Source of the DNA: Lolium rigidum
Taxonomy: Eukaryota; Streptophyta; Magnoliopsida; Poales; Poaceae
Direction: 5' to 3'
DNA length: 64,000 nt
Assembly: GCF_022539505.1 (NCBI RefSeq)
Contig: NC_061510.1
Span: 399,510,249-399,574,248, forward strand
Shown one piece after another: positions 24,393 to 33,563 of this stretch. The stretch's first letter is position 1. The number at the start of each line of letters is the position of its first letter. The notes below the pieces were generated by a model. It saw only the letters and a list, made by a program, of their open reading frames with translations, made no database searches and was not told the origin of the DNA. The position numbers and the translations under genes are program-made.

Positions 24393-24951
24393 TGTCGTTG
24401 CCTAATCGACGGTACCTCGGAGGAGGGATCCTCAGGAAGGGGAGAAGAAGTGGGGGCCATAGGGCGGAGTGCACACGGGACGGTGGTACGCGAGTTACCC
24501 AGCTTCGGAACACCTGCACGATGGCAAGGCCTACTGCTGCTTGTCTGGAATTATCTGGGCGCTTGCGTGTTGTTACAATGGGTTGTGGTTGTGCCTCTAG
24601 GGCTCCCAGGATCCGGCTTATATAGGCGCACGGATCTAGGGTTTACATGGAGAGTCCTAGCCGGAATACAAGTTGCCTAACTACGGTACAATATCTTGCC
24701 GTGTACGTCAAGGATCCACCTTCCTTCTTGGCCGTGCTGGATCCGGATACTTTATGGGCCGTCACGGATCCAGCCTCCTTCGTAGGTCGGTTGAGATCCG
24801 GCTTCCTGTTTCTGGGCTGGACTTCATCCTTCAGGATCTACAGCAACCGGGCCGCCCGATGGGCCACATGCCTCACCACCAACTATGGGCCACCCGGGCT
24901 TGCCGGATCTAGGCCATGTCGTTGATATACCCATAAAGTATACCCACAACA
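24393..24951 (-). mobile_element. Tat element 5' LTR (559 bp)
   Basis: On the - strand it reads TGTTGTGGGTATAC to AACGACA. It contains a TATA box (CTTATATA on +, about 24617-24624) some 40 bases downstream of repeated GGATCC/CCGGAT motifs. These motifs also recur in the body of the element. No partner LTR is in the window, so no age estimate is possible. Confidence 0.85.
24617..24624 (-). promoter_or_regulatory. TATA box of the Tat LTR
   Basis: TATATAAG on the - strand, within the LTR and about 280 bases upstream of the gag ATG, suits transcription of gag-pol toward lower coordinates. Confidence 0.6.
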
Positions 24952-25563
24952 GTTAGTACTCAAAAAACTTTAATCCACTTTAGTCCTGTAGTGACACATT
25001 GCAAGAACTCAATAAAACATTAGCTACAGCTCTCCACGTCTAGAAAGCCTCACTTAAAGTCCACAAGAGACAATGCAAAAAACAGAGACAGAATCTGTCA
25101 AAACAGAACAGCCGATAAAGACGAATTTTTAAGAGGTACTTCCGTTGCTCAAATCAGAAAACTCAAAACTAATGAAAGTTGCGTACATATCTGAGGAACA
25201 CGCATGAAAATTAGCAGAATTTTTTGGGTTTCCTACAGAGAGACCTACTCAAATTTGTGACAGCTAAAAATCTGTTTCTGCGCAGAAATCCAAATCTAGT
25301 ATCAACCTTCTATTAGAGACTTTACTTGGCACAACATTGCAATAAAATAAAGATAAGGAGAGGTTGCTACAGTAGTAACAACTTCAGGGACACAACAAAA
25401 CAGTAACAAAATAAAAACATGGGTTATCTCCCAAGAAGTGCTTTCTTTATAGCCATTAAGATGGGCTTAGCAATTTTAATGATGCACTCGCAAGAAATAA
25501 GAGTTGAAGCAAAAGAGAGCATCAAAAAGCAAGTATGAAACAAATTTAAGCCTAACCCACTTC

Positions 25564-26200
25564 CTATGCATAGGAATCTTGTACACAAATAAATTCATGA
25601 GGAGCAAAGTGACAAGCATAGGAAGATAAAAACATGAGTAACTTCAAGATTCTCAACATAAAGAGGGGAAACTTAATATTATTAAGATGCATATAGCCAT
25701 GTTTTCCTCTCTCATAATAACTTTCAGTGGCATCATGAACAAATTCAACAATGTAACTATCACATAAAGCATTCTTATTCACATGCATAAAAGTATCATT
25801 ACTCTCCACATAAGCATAATCAATTTTATTAGTAATAGTGGGAGTAAAACTAGCATAACCATCATTATAATCATCATAAATTGCAGGCATGGTATAATCA
25901 TAATAAACTTTATCCTCCATAGTAGGTGGCACCAAAATACCACTATCATTATAATCATCATAAATGGGAGGCAAAGTATCATCAAAGAAAATTTTCTCCT
26001 CAAAACTTGGGGGACTAAAAATATCACAACCAGCTTCCCCAAGCTTAAATTCTTCCATAGCATTAGCAATAATTGCGTTCATACTAATAAAATTGCTACT
26101 ATCATGCAAATAAGGTTCCATAGGTTTTTTTAATTTTCGCATCAAACAATTCATGTCTTAACTCAGGAAATAGATTAAAAAGCTCACTGTTGTTTTCCAT
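25564..26200 (-). pseudogene. Athila-like accessory protein with PP-x-x-E-x-K repeats (frameshifted)
   Basis: This is the homologue of the 257-residue frame at 62393-63166. The true start is ATG at 26200-26198 (MENNSELFNL), matching MENNKKIRDL in the relative. A run of seven A's at 26129-26135 (six expected) shifts the frame; the rest reads on to a stop at 25564. The middle holds three diverged copies of a unit of about 30 residues: PP(S/T)-x-E-(E/D)-K, then a Tyr/Phe-Asp pair, then PPIYDDYND. It is acidic and tyrosine-rich, with a more hydrophobic C-terminus (FPLFMLRILKLLMFLSSY). I recognise no catalytic motif. Conservation in two separate elements argues that it is a real gene of the family. 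Its function is unknown. Confidence 0.65.
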
Positions 26201-26345
26201 TATGCCTAACTAGTGAAAATAAAAACAAGAAACAAAAAGATGCAATTGCAGGATCTAAAGGAAATAGCTTCGAGCACTCACACACCGGCAACAATGCTAG
26301 AAAATAGCTTAGTAGTCGGAGGTTGTGAATACCTTTTACCTTACC

Positions 26346-26363
26346 TCCCCGGCAATGGCGCCA
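26346..26363 (-). other. Primer binding site, tRNA-Asp type
   Basis: The + strand reads TCCCCGGCAATGGCGCCA, one mismatch from the plant tRNA-Asp 3' end TCCCCGGCAACGGCGCCA. It lies ten bases inside the LTR boundary, as expected for Athila-like elements on the - strand. Confidence 0.85.
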
Positions 26364-26373
26364 GAAAATAGCT

Positions 26374-27691
26374 TGATGTCTACGCACGCTTCTATTCATG
26401 TAGACAGTGTTGGGCCTCCAAAAGCAGATGTTTGTAAAACAGCAGCAAGTTTCCCTTAAGTGGATCACCCAAGGTTTATCGAACTCAGGGAGGTAGAGGT
26501 CAAAGATATCCCTCTCAAGCAACCCTGAAATTACGATACAAGAAGTCTCTTTTGTCCCCAACACACCTAATACACTTGTCAGATGTATATGTGCACTAGT
26601 TCGGCGAAGAGATAGTGAAATACAAGTAATATGGATGATTGTAAGTAGTAATTGCAATCTGAAATAAAGATGGCAGCAAGCAAACATGTAACAGAACTTG
26701 TTGGAAACGGTGTTTCAATGCTTAGAAACAAGGCCTAGGGATCATACTTTCACTAGTGGACACTCTCAACAATGATCACATAATTGAATAATTAAATGCT
26801 ACTCTCAAACACTCTCTTGTTGGATGACAAACACCATTCATTGTGTAGGGCTACAAGAGCACCCTCAAGCCGGAGTAAACAAACTCCACAACGTCATAAA
26901 GGAATCACACACGATGCGCACACTGTCACCGTCACACCATGGAGAGTGAATCCGTAGTTCATATTAAAGTAACCTCTAGAGTGCATAAGAGACAAGAGTA
27001 ACATCTACATATTCAACTAGATTACAAAGCTCATGATCACATAAAGATCACATGGGAGAGAGATGAACCACATAGCTACCGGTAGAGCCCTTAGCCTCGG
27101 GGGAGAACTACTCCCTCCTCATCTTGGGAGACAGCGATGGCGATGAAGATGGCGGTGATGTCGATGGAGATGACTCCGGGGGTAATTCTCCGTCCCGGCG
27201 GCGTGCCGGAACAGAGACTTTTGTCCCCCGAAACGGAGTTTCGCGATGGCGGCGGCGTCCCTGGAGTCTTTCTGGAGTTTCGTCAATTGGTGTCGGGTTT
27301 TTAGGTCACGAGGGGTTTTATAGGCGAAGAGGCGGAGTCGGAGGGGCAACAGGGCTCCCTCACCACATGGCGGCGCGGCCAGGGTGGGACCCGTGCCCCC
27401 CTATGGTGTGGGTCCCCCTTGGCCCCCCTCTGGCTCTCCTTCGGTGTTCTGGAACATTCCGGGGAAAATAAGGCCTTGGGCTTTTGTTTCGTCGAATTCT
27501 GAGAATATTGCCCGAACAGCCTTTCTGGAACCAAAAACAGCAGAAAACAGGAACTTGCACCTCGGCATCTTGTTAATAGGTTAGTTCCGGAAAATCCATA
27601 AAAACATTATAAAGTGTGAGCAAAACATGTAGGTATTGTCATAAAACTAGCATGGAACATAAGAAATTATAGATACGTTTGAGACGTATCA
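26374..27691 (-). mobile_element. Athila-like LTR (1318 bp)
   Basis: On the - strand it starts TGATACGTCTCAAACGTATC and ends GTAGACATCA. It shares the terminal block with 1-519 and the start with 59815 downward. It holds the GC-rich tract 27130-27470 typical of these LTRs; short frames there are chance. Beyond 27691 the sequence is unrelated. Confidence 0.85.
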
Positions 27692-28170
27692 CTCCTCGAG
27701 GGAATCTTTGATTGGGATGTCGATATGCTACAAATGAGCTTATGCCGGATCCCGGTACCTTCACCTGTGAGATCCGGCTTGTTATCGTTTGTCTTTCTCA
27801 AGTTTCCTCTCTTGGGCGTAGCCCTGGTTTAGATTCCACCGGTTGCCCTTACTCCGACATACCCCTATTGGCATATCGACTTGTATCAACCTAGCACTAC
27901 TAAACAAAGCTTCCAGAATCCGAATTAATCTTTAATCCGGTAAATAAAATCTTAACATGGCGTATTTTCCATAGTCTTGACCTACCGGGGGGTCATCCCC
28001 CGACAAATTCTGCCACCCCCTATTCTCCAAGCTGTTGACGGTCCAAAGACTATTTTGAATGGCAAGTCAGGCAAAAAAATTCACTTTTGGAGTAACCCAA
28101 ATCTTCCTAACCTAGGAGCAAACCGGCAAGGAGGTTTCCCCAAGAAATTGGGCCTTCTAAACGGATTGAG
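27692..28170. other. Unassigned DNA, possible old Tat-type remnant
   Basis: No gene is recognisable. The wording GAGATCCGGCTTGTT, CCGGTAAATAAAATC and the inverted CGGGGGGTCATCCCCCG near 27988 resembles the spacer regions of the Tat element at 14.9-24.9 kb. I therefore suspect a degraded relative. Confidence is low. Confidence 0.25.
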
Positions 28171-28552
28171 ATGAATATTGGCCATTCTTGGTAAGGTCCC
28201 AAGTGATCTCGTCCGGCACACCGGCTCGGAGATTAATGTCTCTTAGTTGCACCCAAAGTGAAATGTTTTGGTGGATGTGTTGGAAAGTGATATGCAGTCA
28301 TGTTAATCTTTGATATCGAACCTCCATTTATGATGCTTTTTCGGACATTCGATTTTCTTCTCGTGGATATTTTGTAGATGACTGGAGCAATGTCTCTAGG
28401 CTTAGCACGGTGAAGATACGGGGCCTTCCAAAAGTGTGTTTTTTTCTCCATTTCCTAACGCCATGTTTGTGGAGGCATAGAAAAGATCCATGCCCAGCTC
28501 ATTGCAATCGATATCTGTGGGATGGGATTGCATCATCCATCTCCTTAAAATG

Positions 28553-28718
28553 GACACTACTAGATATCCCACTTATTGACTGCATTATGTGTGACTGTTA
28601 CGATCCCACTTAATATGGACAATACTAGAGAAGGATTGATGGATTTACTGCATTACGTGTGACTATTACGATCCCACTTAATATGTACACTACTAGAGGA
28701 AGGATTGATGGATTTGGA
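28553..28718 (+). repeat. 68-bp tandem duplication, two copies plus a partial
   Basis: The unit beginning TGCATTATGTGTGACT (28581) recurs at 28649 with a few substitutions. The end of a third unit (ACACTACTAGA) precedes it. Both copies contain GATCCCACTTAATATG and GGAAGGATTGATGGATTT. Confidence 0.75.
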
Positions 28719-29509
28719 GTAGCTCTAGGTACAAGGATCTAGCAGGAAAGCATAGGGTACAATGAAGGCGGAGTTCATGGAGGAAGAAGAAGCCATGTCT
28801 GCCGTGAGGGTCCTCCGTTCCAGGTTCCAGTTCGCTTTGTCTCCAGGCCTTGGGCCGGTAGCCCCTTCTAGCAGCAGGCCATGCAATCCGGTGAAGCAGC
28901 CCACACGGTCCTTAACATCAGGCTTGACCTAAGCCACCATGACCGGTCACTTGAGACGTGTCCACCACCCCACTGAGCATAAAATTGCTTCCTAAGAACA
29001 ATCTCATACGAAGAAGCAATCTTACACATGGTTCCAGTGGCCAAGAACGGAGGGATGCATGAGTGCATCACCGACTTGTACATATGAGTAGGATTTTTTT
29101 CTTGGCCCGTTTTTGATGCAAAGGCCATGGGCACAACCTCCATTCGAAAAAACGGTTACCACCGAGAAATTGTGCTGAATGGAATTTGCAAATATTAATG
29201 TAATTTGCTTTTTTTTTTGATAAATTATGGATGAATCTGTAAATACATTTTAAACATTTCGCGTGGTATTATGAAAGTATTTGCTCGGAAACCGTTAATA
29301 CCGGTTCACAACAGTATTTTATCGCAACCAAGAGAAAAAACCTTGCATATGACACATTGAACCCGGACATCCAACTGAATCCCATGGGGCAGAGTGGAAG
29401 GCGGTGAGTTCATTGTGTTGCTTACCACTCCATACTTCTATTGGGTTTGGTGGCTCGAAATTTACTTGGCTTCCACAAAAGGCCTCGTCTGCAAAGCCCG
29501 GTAAACACT

Positions 29510-29820
29510 ACTAGAGGAAGGATTGCAAGATTTGGAGTAGTTCTAGGTACACGTATATAGTATGAGAGGCCATCTCAGCGCTCCTGTGTTCTAGGTTCTT
29601 GATCTTCGACACCTAATTTATTCACATCGCTCCCATTGATTGAAATACTCCCTCCTATCCATAATAAGTGTCGAGTCTTTAGTGCAAATTTATTTAAATT
29701 TGAATCAAATCCCTGAAATTACATTTGATGGCTTTGTTCTCTCCCCATGCCTTGGGCCGGTAACCCCTTCTAGCAGCAGCCCATGCAACCTGGTGAAGCA
29801 ACCCATATGGTCAGTGATAG
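29510..29820 (+). repeat. Diverged duplicate of 28690-28920
   Basis: Blocks GGAAGGATTG..GATTTGGAGTAG, CTTGGGCCGGTA and CCCCTTCTAGCAGCAG, together with GTGAAGCA, occur in the same order in both places about 0.85 kb apart. Roughly 15-20 percent of aligned positions differ. This is an old segmental duplication later invaded by the MITE fragment. Confidence 0.6.
29646..29720 (+). mobile_element. Truncated Stowaway/Mariner-type MITE end
   Basis: TACTCCCTCCTATCCATAATAAGTGTCG matches the well-known grass Stowaway terminal consensus CTCCCTCC(G)TCCATAATAAGTG, with TA at its outer edge. The matching inverted terminus is absent downstream, so only about 75 bases remain. Confidence 0.65.
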
Positions 29821-30414
29821 TGAGCTATGTTTTTTTTGTATCCCTTGGATGCAAATGCATCTTTAGTTTGCTAGAGGAAATCTCTCCTAGCAGGTCATGT
29901 GCAACCTAATCCACATGCTGCGGCCCCCCAACCCTACAAGTGGATCTTGTGTTGGAGATTGGCGTGTGCTTCGAGGCAATGACCGTTGTTCACTATGCCC
30001 TCACCGCATCCTCACAATAACTTCATCCAGCAGCAAGCCGCATGTGTCATGCCCCCAACCTACTGTGTCCTCGCGCGCCTCCACATCCACCACTACCACC
30101 CATGCAGGCCGCTCGTCTCCTTGATGCTTCTAGCCACGCTTGCCGCCTCGGACTTCATCGACAAGCACCTCACGCCCGCTGCGTCACGCTGTAGATCTTT
30201 CGATATTATGACTCCTTGATGTTGTGTTGTGGCATAGTCATTTTCTGCCTTATCTCCTTGTCACCCCAAAAGGCGGAGAGTTTCGGTTCCGAGTTGTACA
30301 TGTATGACCCTATCATCGACACCCGCACCTTCATCCCTGAATTGTCGGACATCTCCATGGCTGGTTGCGTAATGCTAACACCTCTTGACTGGTTGGTGGC
30401 AACATTCCTTTAGT

Positions 30415-30469
30415 GTGTGCGTGCGCACTCGTGGGTGCGTGTGCGTGGGTGCATGGGTGTGTGTGTGTA

Positions 30470-30506
<37 letters not shown>

Positions 30507-30507
30507 A
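30415..30507 (+). repeat. Compound (TG)n-(AG)n microsatellite
   Basis: A degenerate GTGCG/TGTG tract passes into pure (TG) repeats and then (GA) repeats ending at 30506. E1 inserted 18 bases further on. Confidence 0.95.
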
Positions 30508-31333
30508 TTAGGCTTCTCCGACCCTGTTGACTGCCAAAACCCACCGGCGGGCAGCGGCCTTGTCAACACTGTAGAGCCGGGGGGAGCCTAGAGCTGCGGC
30601 TGGCTGAGACCCCTCCGAGCGACGGCCCGCAATGCTCTTCTGGTCACACGCGGCGTTGCGAAGTGCAAGGGCGTGCCACCTGACCTATACCTGGTCAGGA
30701 AGGTGATGATATTGCCTCGCTTAGTTTCCTGCAGGGCATACATGTAAACGTTAAATACGAGCCTCGATCGGCTCTCAGGTTATCTTGTGAATCGGCTCAA
30801 AGAGCCGATCCACCCATGATCCGTACGGGGTGTACGAATACTTGGTGGTCCTGCTTGATCAAGATGAAGCTAATGAGATCTACGACGATTTAGGGTTTTC
30901 ACCACATAATCGGATCATCCTACTCCAGGTTGGGCCGGATGGCCACGCACGGTGCTCGTAAGCCGATCCTAAACAAGGCCAAAAAACCAACATGAAGTTG
31001 ATCCTAGGAACATCCCGTTTAGGACTTGCGAACGCCACCCTACGTGCCACAGGATCCTCCCCCCTTTGTAAGGCCAAACTATTGCGAGATATTAAACTAA
31101 TCCTTGTAGAACAAGGAGCAATCGTAACGGATCAGATCTACTAAATAATGATCAAGCGGGGTGCCGCCCCCACACCTGAGATAGGCGTGAGGACGGCTAG
31201 ATATGCAAGGGTTGCACTACGTAAGCATGCTTAAACGAAGGACAATGCTAACCCTAACACATCTAATGATAACTACGTTGCTCGCCATCAAAAGCGCTTC
31301 AGTACGAGCAACGCATGAACAACGTGGGGCTTG

Positions 31334-31368
31334 TGCTGCCTAGATCGCAAGATGCGATCTAGGCAGCA
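31334..31368. other. Perfect 16-bp-arm hairpin in the E1 LTR
   Basis: TGCTGCCTAGATCGCA-AGA-TGCGATCTAGGCAGCA is a perfect inverted repeat with a 3-base loop. It lies about 115 bases downstream of the - strand TATA box, so it should fall in the 5' leader of gag transcripts. Equivalent copies are at 37184-37218 (perfect) and about 39204-39241 (E2, two mismatches). Confidence 0.9.
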
Positions 31369-31480
31369 TGTCGCTTACCTGATAGAAACCCTCGAGACGA
31401 AGGAGTTGGCGATGCGCCGAGATTGGTTTGTTTTTGGGGTTGAACGTGAGTTGTTGTTTATTCCATAAACCCTAGGTACA

Positions 31481-31490
31481 TATTTATAGT
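31481..31490 (-). promoter_or_regulatory. TATA box for E1 sense transcription (copy in 3' LTR)
   Basis: ACTATAAATA on the - strand. The active copy for gag would be the identical site at 37331-37340 in the 5' LTR. E2 has TATAAATTTG at 39341-39350 in the same position. Confidence 0.6.
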
Positions 31491-31632
31491 CCCCTGGACT
31501 TTCTAATGTGGGCGTGCACCAAACCGTGCACGAATAAGATTCTATCCCTAAACTAAGATACGATCTAATATGTTACAGATACACGGGCAATTAAGCCCAA
31601 CTTGGTAAAAAGGCCGATCCACATACTTCTCC

Positions 31633-31642
31633 TATATATATA
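31633..31642 (+). promoter_or_regulatory. TATA-like box for the antisense acidic gene
   Basis: TATATATATA is followed 364 bases later by the acidic gene's ATG. With the - strand TATA box 150 bases away the LTR has a divergent, two-way promoter layout. Inference from position only. Confidence 0.4.
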
Positions 31643-32006
31643 TTTCTTCACACCCATCTTCGATCGCGGCCCACCTCTGACTTGGTCAAATTCTGGTGAT
31701 AACACATGCCCCCCTGGTTTTGGAAATGATATTTCCAAAATCATTATGTTTTCCTTTCGTCGGGTCATGTCATGGCAGAGCAGAACCATTGCAGCATTTT
31801 TCGTCGGGTCATGTCATGGCAGAGCAGAACCATTGCTCCGCACAATTTGACCGTTGTCTTTGAGTACTGCCTCCTCGAAAACTGCTGTGGCATTGAATTT
31901 TTTCACCGTGGCCCCCTTTTATTTAACCGCTCTGAGCAGTTCGCCATTTCACCATCCTGCTCTGTTCTGGCCATCGGCACCAAAAAACCCCCAAACTCCC
32001 ACAGCC

Positions 32007-32505
32007 ATGTCTTCTTCCTCCTCTGCCTCGTCGGGACTTTCCTTTGAATCCTCTTCCCCCGAACCGATGCCAGCACCGAGCCCACAAGAGGCCCATGCGG
32101 CCAACATCCGTCGCGCCATTGAGGCCGGGGAGGAGTCAGACCATGACTTCTCCATCTGGTCCGAGGACGACCAGTCCTCGACGGACGGGGAGAGCGACCT
32201 CCGTTTCCTTGCCGGCGGGGAATCGGAGGAGGAGAGCGACGACGATCGCTTCTCCTGGGACGACTTCACCTCCTCCGAGGGGGTGGTGGAGGAAGAAGAG
32301 GAGGAGGAGGACGATGACGACGACTCCCTCGAGGGCTACCCACCAGCAAAGCGCCTTCGCATGTGGTGGGACGACGACAGCGAGCGATGATGAAGACGGG
32401 GACGAAGCCCCCGTGGAGGGCTACGGGAGCGGCGACGAGGAGCCCATCGGCAGCAGTGCCGATGAGAGCTCTGAGGATGACGACGAGGGCAGTGACGGCC
32501 CGTAG
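32007..32505 (+). pseudogene. E1 antisense acidic protein (one frameshift)
   Basis: ATG 32007 follows ACAGCC. The protein starts with a Ser-rich stretch (MSSSSSASSGLSFESSS), then FSIWSEDDQSSTDGESDL, FSWDDFTSSE, a Glu/Asp run, and YPPAKRLR, whose KRLR fits a monopartite nuclear localisation pattern. At 32381-32384 CAGC has become CGAGC; this single inserted G causes a stop at 32388-32390. Ignoring it, the frame continues through EAPVEGYGSGDEEP to DDDEGSDGP and TAG at 32503-32505, exactly as in the E2 copy. The order of motifs is the same as in E2 at 39853-40329, so selection or recent common origin kept both. It has no catalytic motif and would be highly acidic and disordered. Function unknown; nuclear action is a guess from the basic patch. 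Confidence 0.75.
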
Positions 32506-33563
32506 ATAGGACCCCTAGCATAGGGTCAGTAGTAGCAGATGGGGCAATGTATCCCCTAGTATTTCCTTCTGAGGGCAATTAGCTCTTTATGTAAGAAATC
32601 TTGCCTATCAATGAAGAATTGTTCCCCAATTCGAGTTTGCTGATTTCTTCTGAGTTTGATTTGAGCCGATTTGCCTCTCCTCCTGACCTTGCCGATTTGT
32701 CCTCTTTGCCAATGTGTAATGAGCCGATAACAACGCATCGGTCCTTCGACATTCATCCTTCCATTCTTCAACTCCTTAGCGAACGTTCATCGCTTTGTGA
32801 AGAAGGTTGCAACGAGGATCAGCCGATGGTACTTCAATCGGCCTTTTCAATGGAGCACCTACCAGGCCTGTTGCCCCCCGAGTCTCAGCCAACGTAAAAC
32901 AGAGACGAGGATACGCGCATGAACTGTGTAGACCTTGGCCTGATCGTGTGTGGGGAAGTTCCTTATGCAGCGTCAGCCGATTTGAACACAAATCGGCTTC
33001 TCTGAGCGGAAAGCCTTCAAGGTGAGCTGCCCCCCCCGAGCTCTTACTCGAGGCGAGAATATGCCACAGCCGATCCTCTTTCTTCCTCTGACAGCCGATA
33101 ATCTTTCGTTTCAGCTGCACTAGCCCCACAGATTGGAAATCCTGGATTTGGTGAAGGCTTGATAATCCTCGCACAACTAGAGTCGATGGCTACGCATCGG
33201 CTGTGCTCGAAAATTTTCGAATTCTCACTTTTTATTTTTACGGCCGACCTGTGCATCGGCCCCCATATTTCAATACCCGTCAACAAAAGATGAGATGCTT
33301 CTGTTGCATATCCTCGTATTTTCATATACCTGGGTGCCCCCCCGAGCCGATTCTGTCAAGAAAATTGATGGTATCGGCTCTGTTGGATAACATGTTGAAC
33401 CCAGGCAGAAAGGTAAGTGAGGATAATTTTGGCCGATTACTGGAATCGGCCTCCACGTTGCTTGTTCGTTGAAGGTTTTGTAAGTTCCCTTCGTAAATTT
33501 TTGGGGCCGATCACAAGGATCAGCCTCTCCTGGTTTGCCCATTGGTTTGATCTTGCTACTTGG
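32506..33563. other. E1 non-coding interior rich in GCCGAT/ATCGGC
   Basis: No coding sequence is seen. By eye, about 18-20 copies of GCCGAT or its complement occur here, where about 0.5 would be expected by chance. It matches the zone 52732-53353 of E2 in order and spacing of several phrases (GTCGATGGCTA.GCATCGGC, CATCGGCCCC, GGTGCCCCCC.GAGCCGA). Confidence 0.7.

Larger units (their letters stand above)
14927..24951 (-). mobile_element. Tat-type Ty3/Gypsy element, 3' end missing
   Basis: Order on the - strand: 5' LTR (24393-24951), PBS, gag-protease (24334 to 20413), RT with tandem RNase H and integrase (20412 to 17178), then a spacer and an opposite-strand multi-exon gene (14927-16603). The 3' LTR is absent; the sequence stops at 14926 next to unrelated repeat. 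Integrase without a chromodomain, a second RNase H, and an antisense ORF between pol and the 3' LTR are the accepted hallmarks of the Tat lineage. The element inserted in the Athila-like element to its right, with GTTAG (24952-24956) the probable target duplication. Confidence 0.88.
24952..26373 (-). mobile_element. Internal region of a non-autonomous Athila-like element (truncated)
   Basis: The sequence is homologous along its length to about 61950-63384 in the distal Athila-like element, including the phrases AGAATCTGTCAAAACAGAAC and GAAAGTTGCGTACATATCTG. It has no gag-pol. It carries one short gene (25564-26200). The Tat LTR cuts it at 24951/24952. The remainder of the element and its second LTR are not in the window. 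Confidence 0.8.
28171..30414. other. Degenerate low-copy-looking DNA without a recognisable gene
   Basis: Apart from the repeats listed separately I see only short unassigned frames, for example 28410-28613 (+), 29897-30124 (+) and 29986-30219 (+). The last two form an imperfect frame with VLARLHIHHYHP-like text that faintly recalls a cyclin fold. No start context, splice sites or full domain support it. This is the oldest-looking part of the window. Confidence 0.4.
30525..31704 (-). mobile_element. E1 3' LTR
   Basis: It runs TGTTGAC to GGTGATAACA on +. It holds the hairpin ATCGGCTCAAAGAGCCGAT (30791-30809), the 35-base hairpin at 31334-31368, a - strand TATA box at 31481-31490 and a + strand TATATATATA at 31633-31642 that points at the acidic gene. 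Confidence 0.93.

Noticed and set aside
26346..26363. tRNA-Asp-like 3' end (also 63357-63374)
   Set aside because: Only 18 bases match; no cloverleaf follows. It is a retroelement primer site.
27124..27584. Gly/Asp-rich and other frames in the Athila-like LTR (also 59273-59784)
   Set aside because: They lie in LTR sequence, are not conserved between LTR copies in frame, and have no domain.
29897..30219. Possible cyclin-like exon
   Set aside because: Resemblance is faint, the frame is broken, and no splice sites or start are credible.
30385..30591. Cys/Val and His/Thr repeat proteins
   Set aside because: Pure translation of the TG/AG microsatellite.
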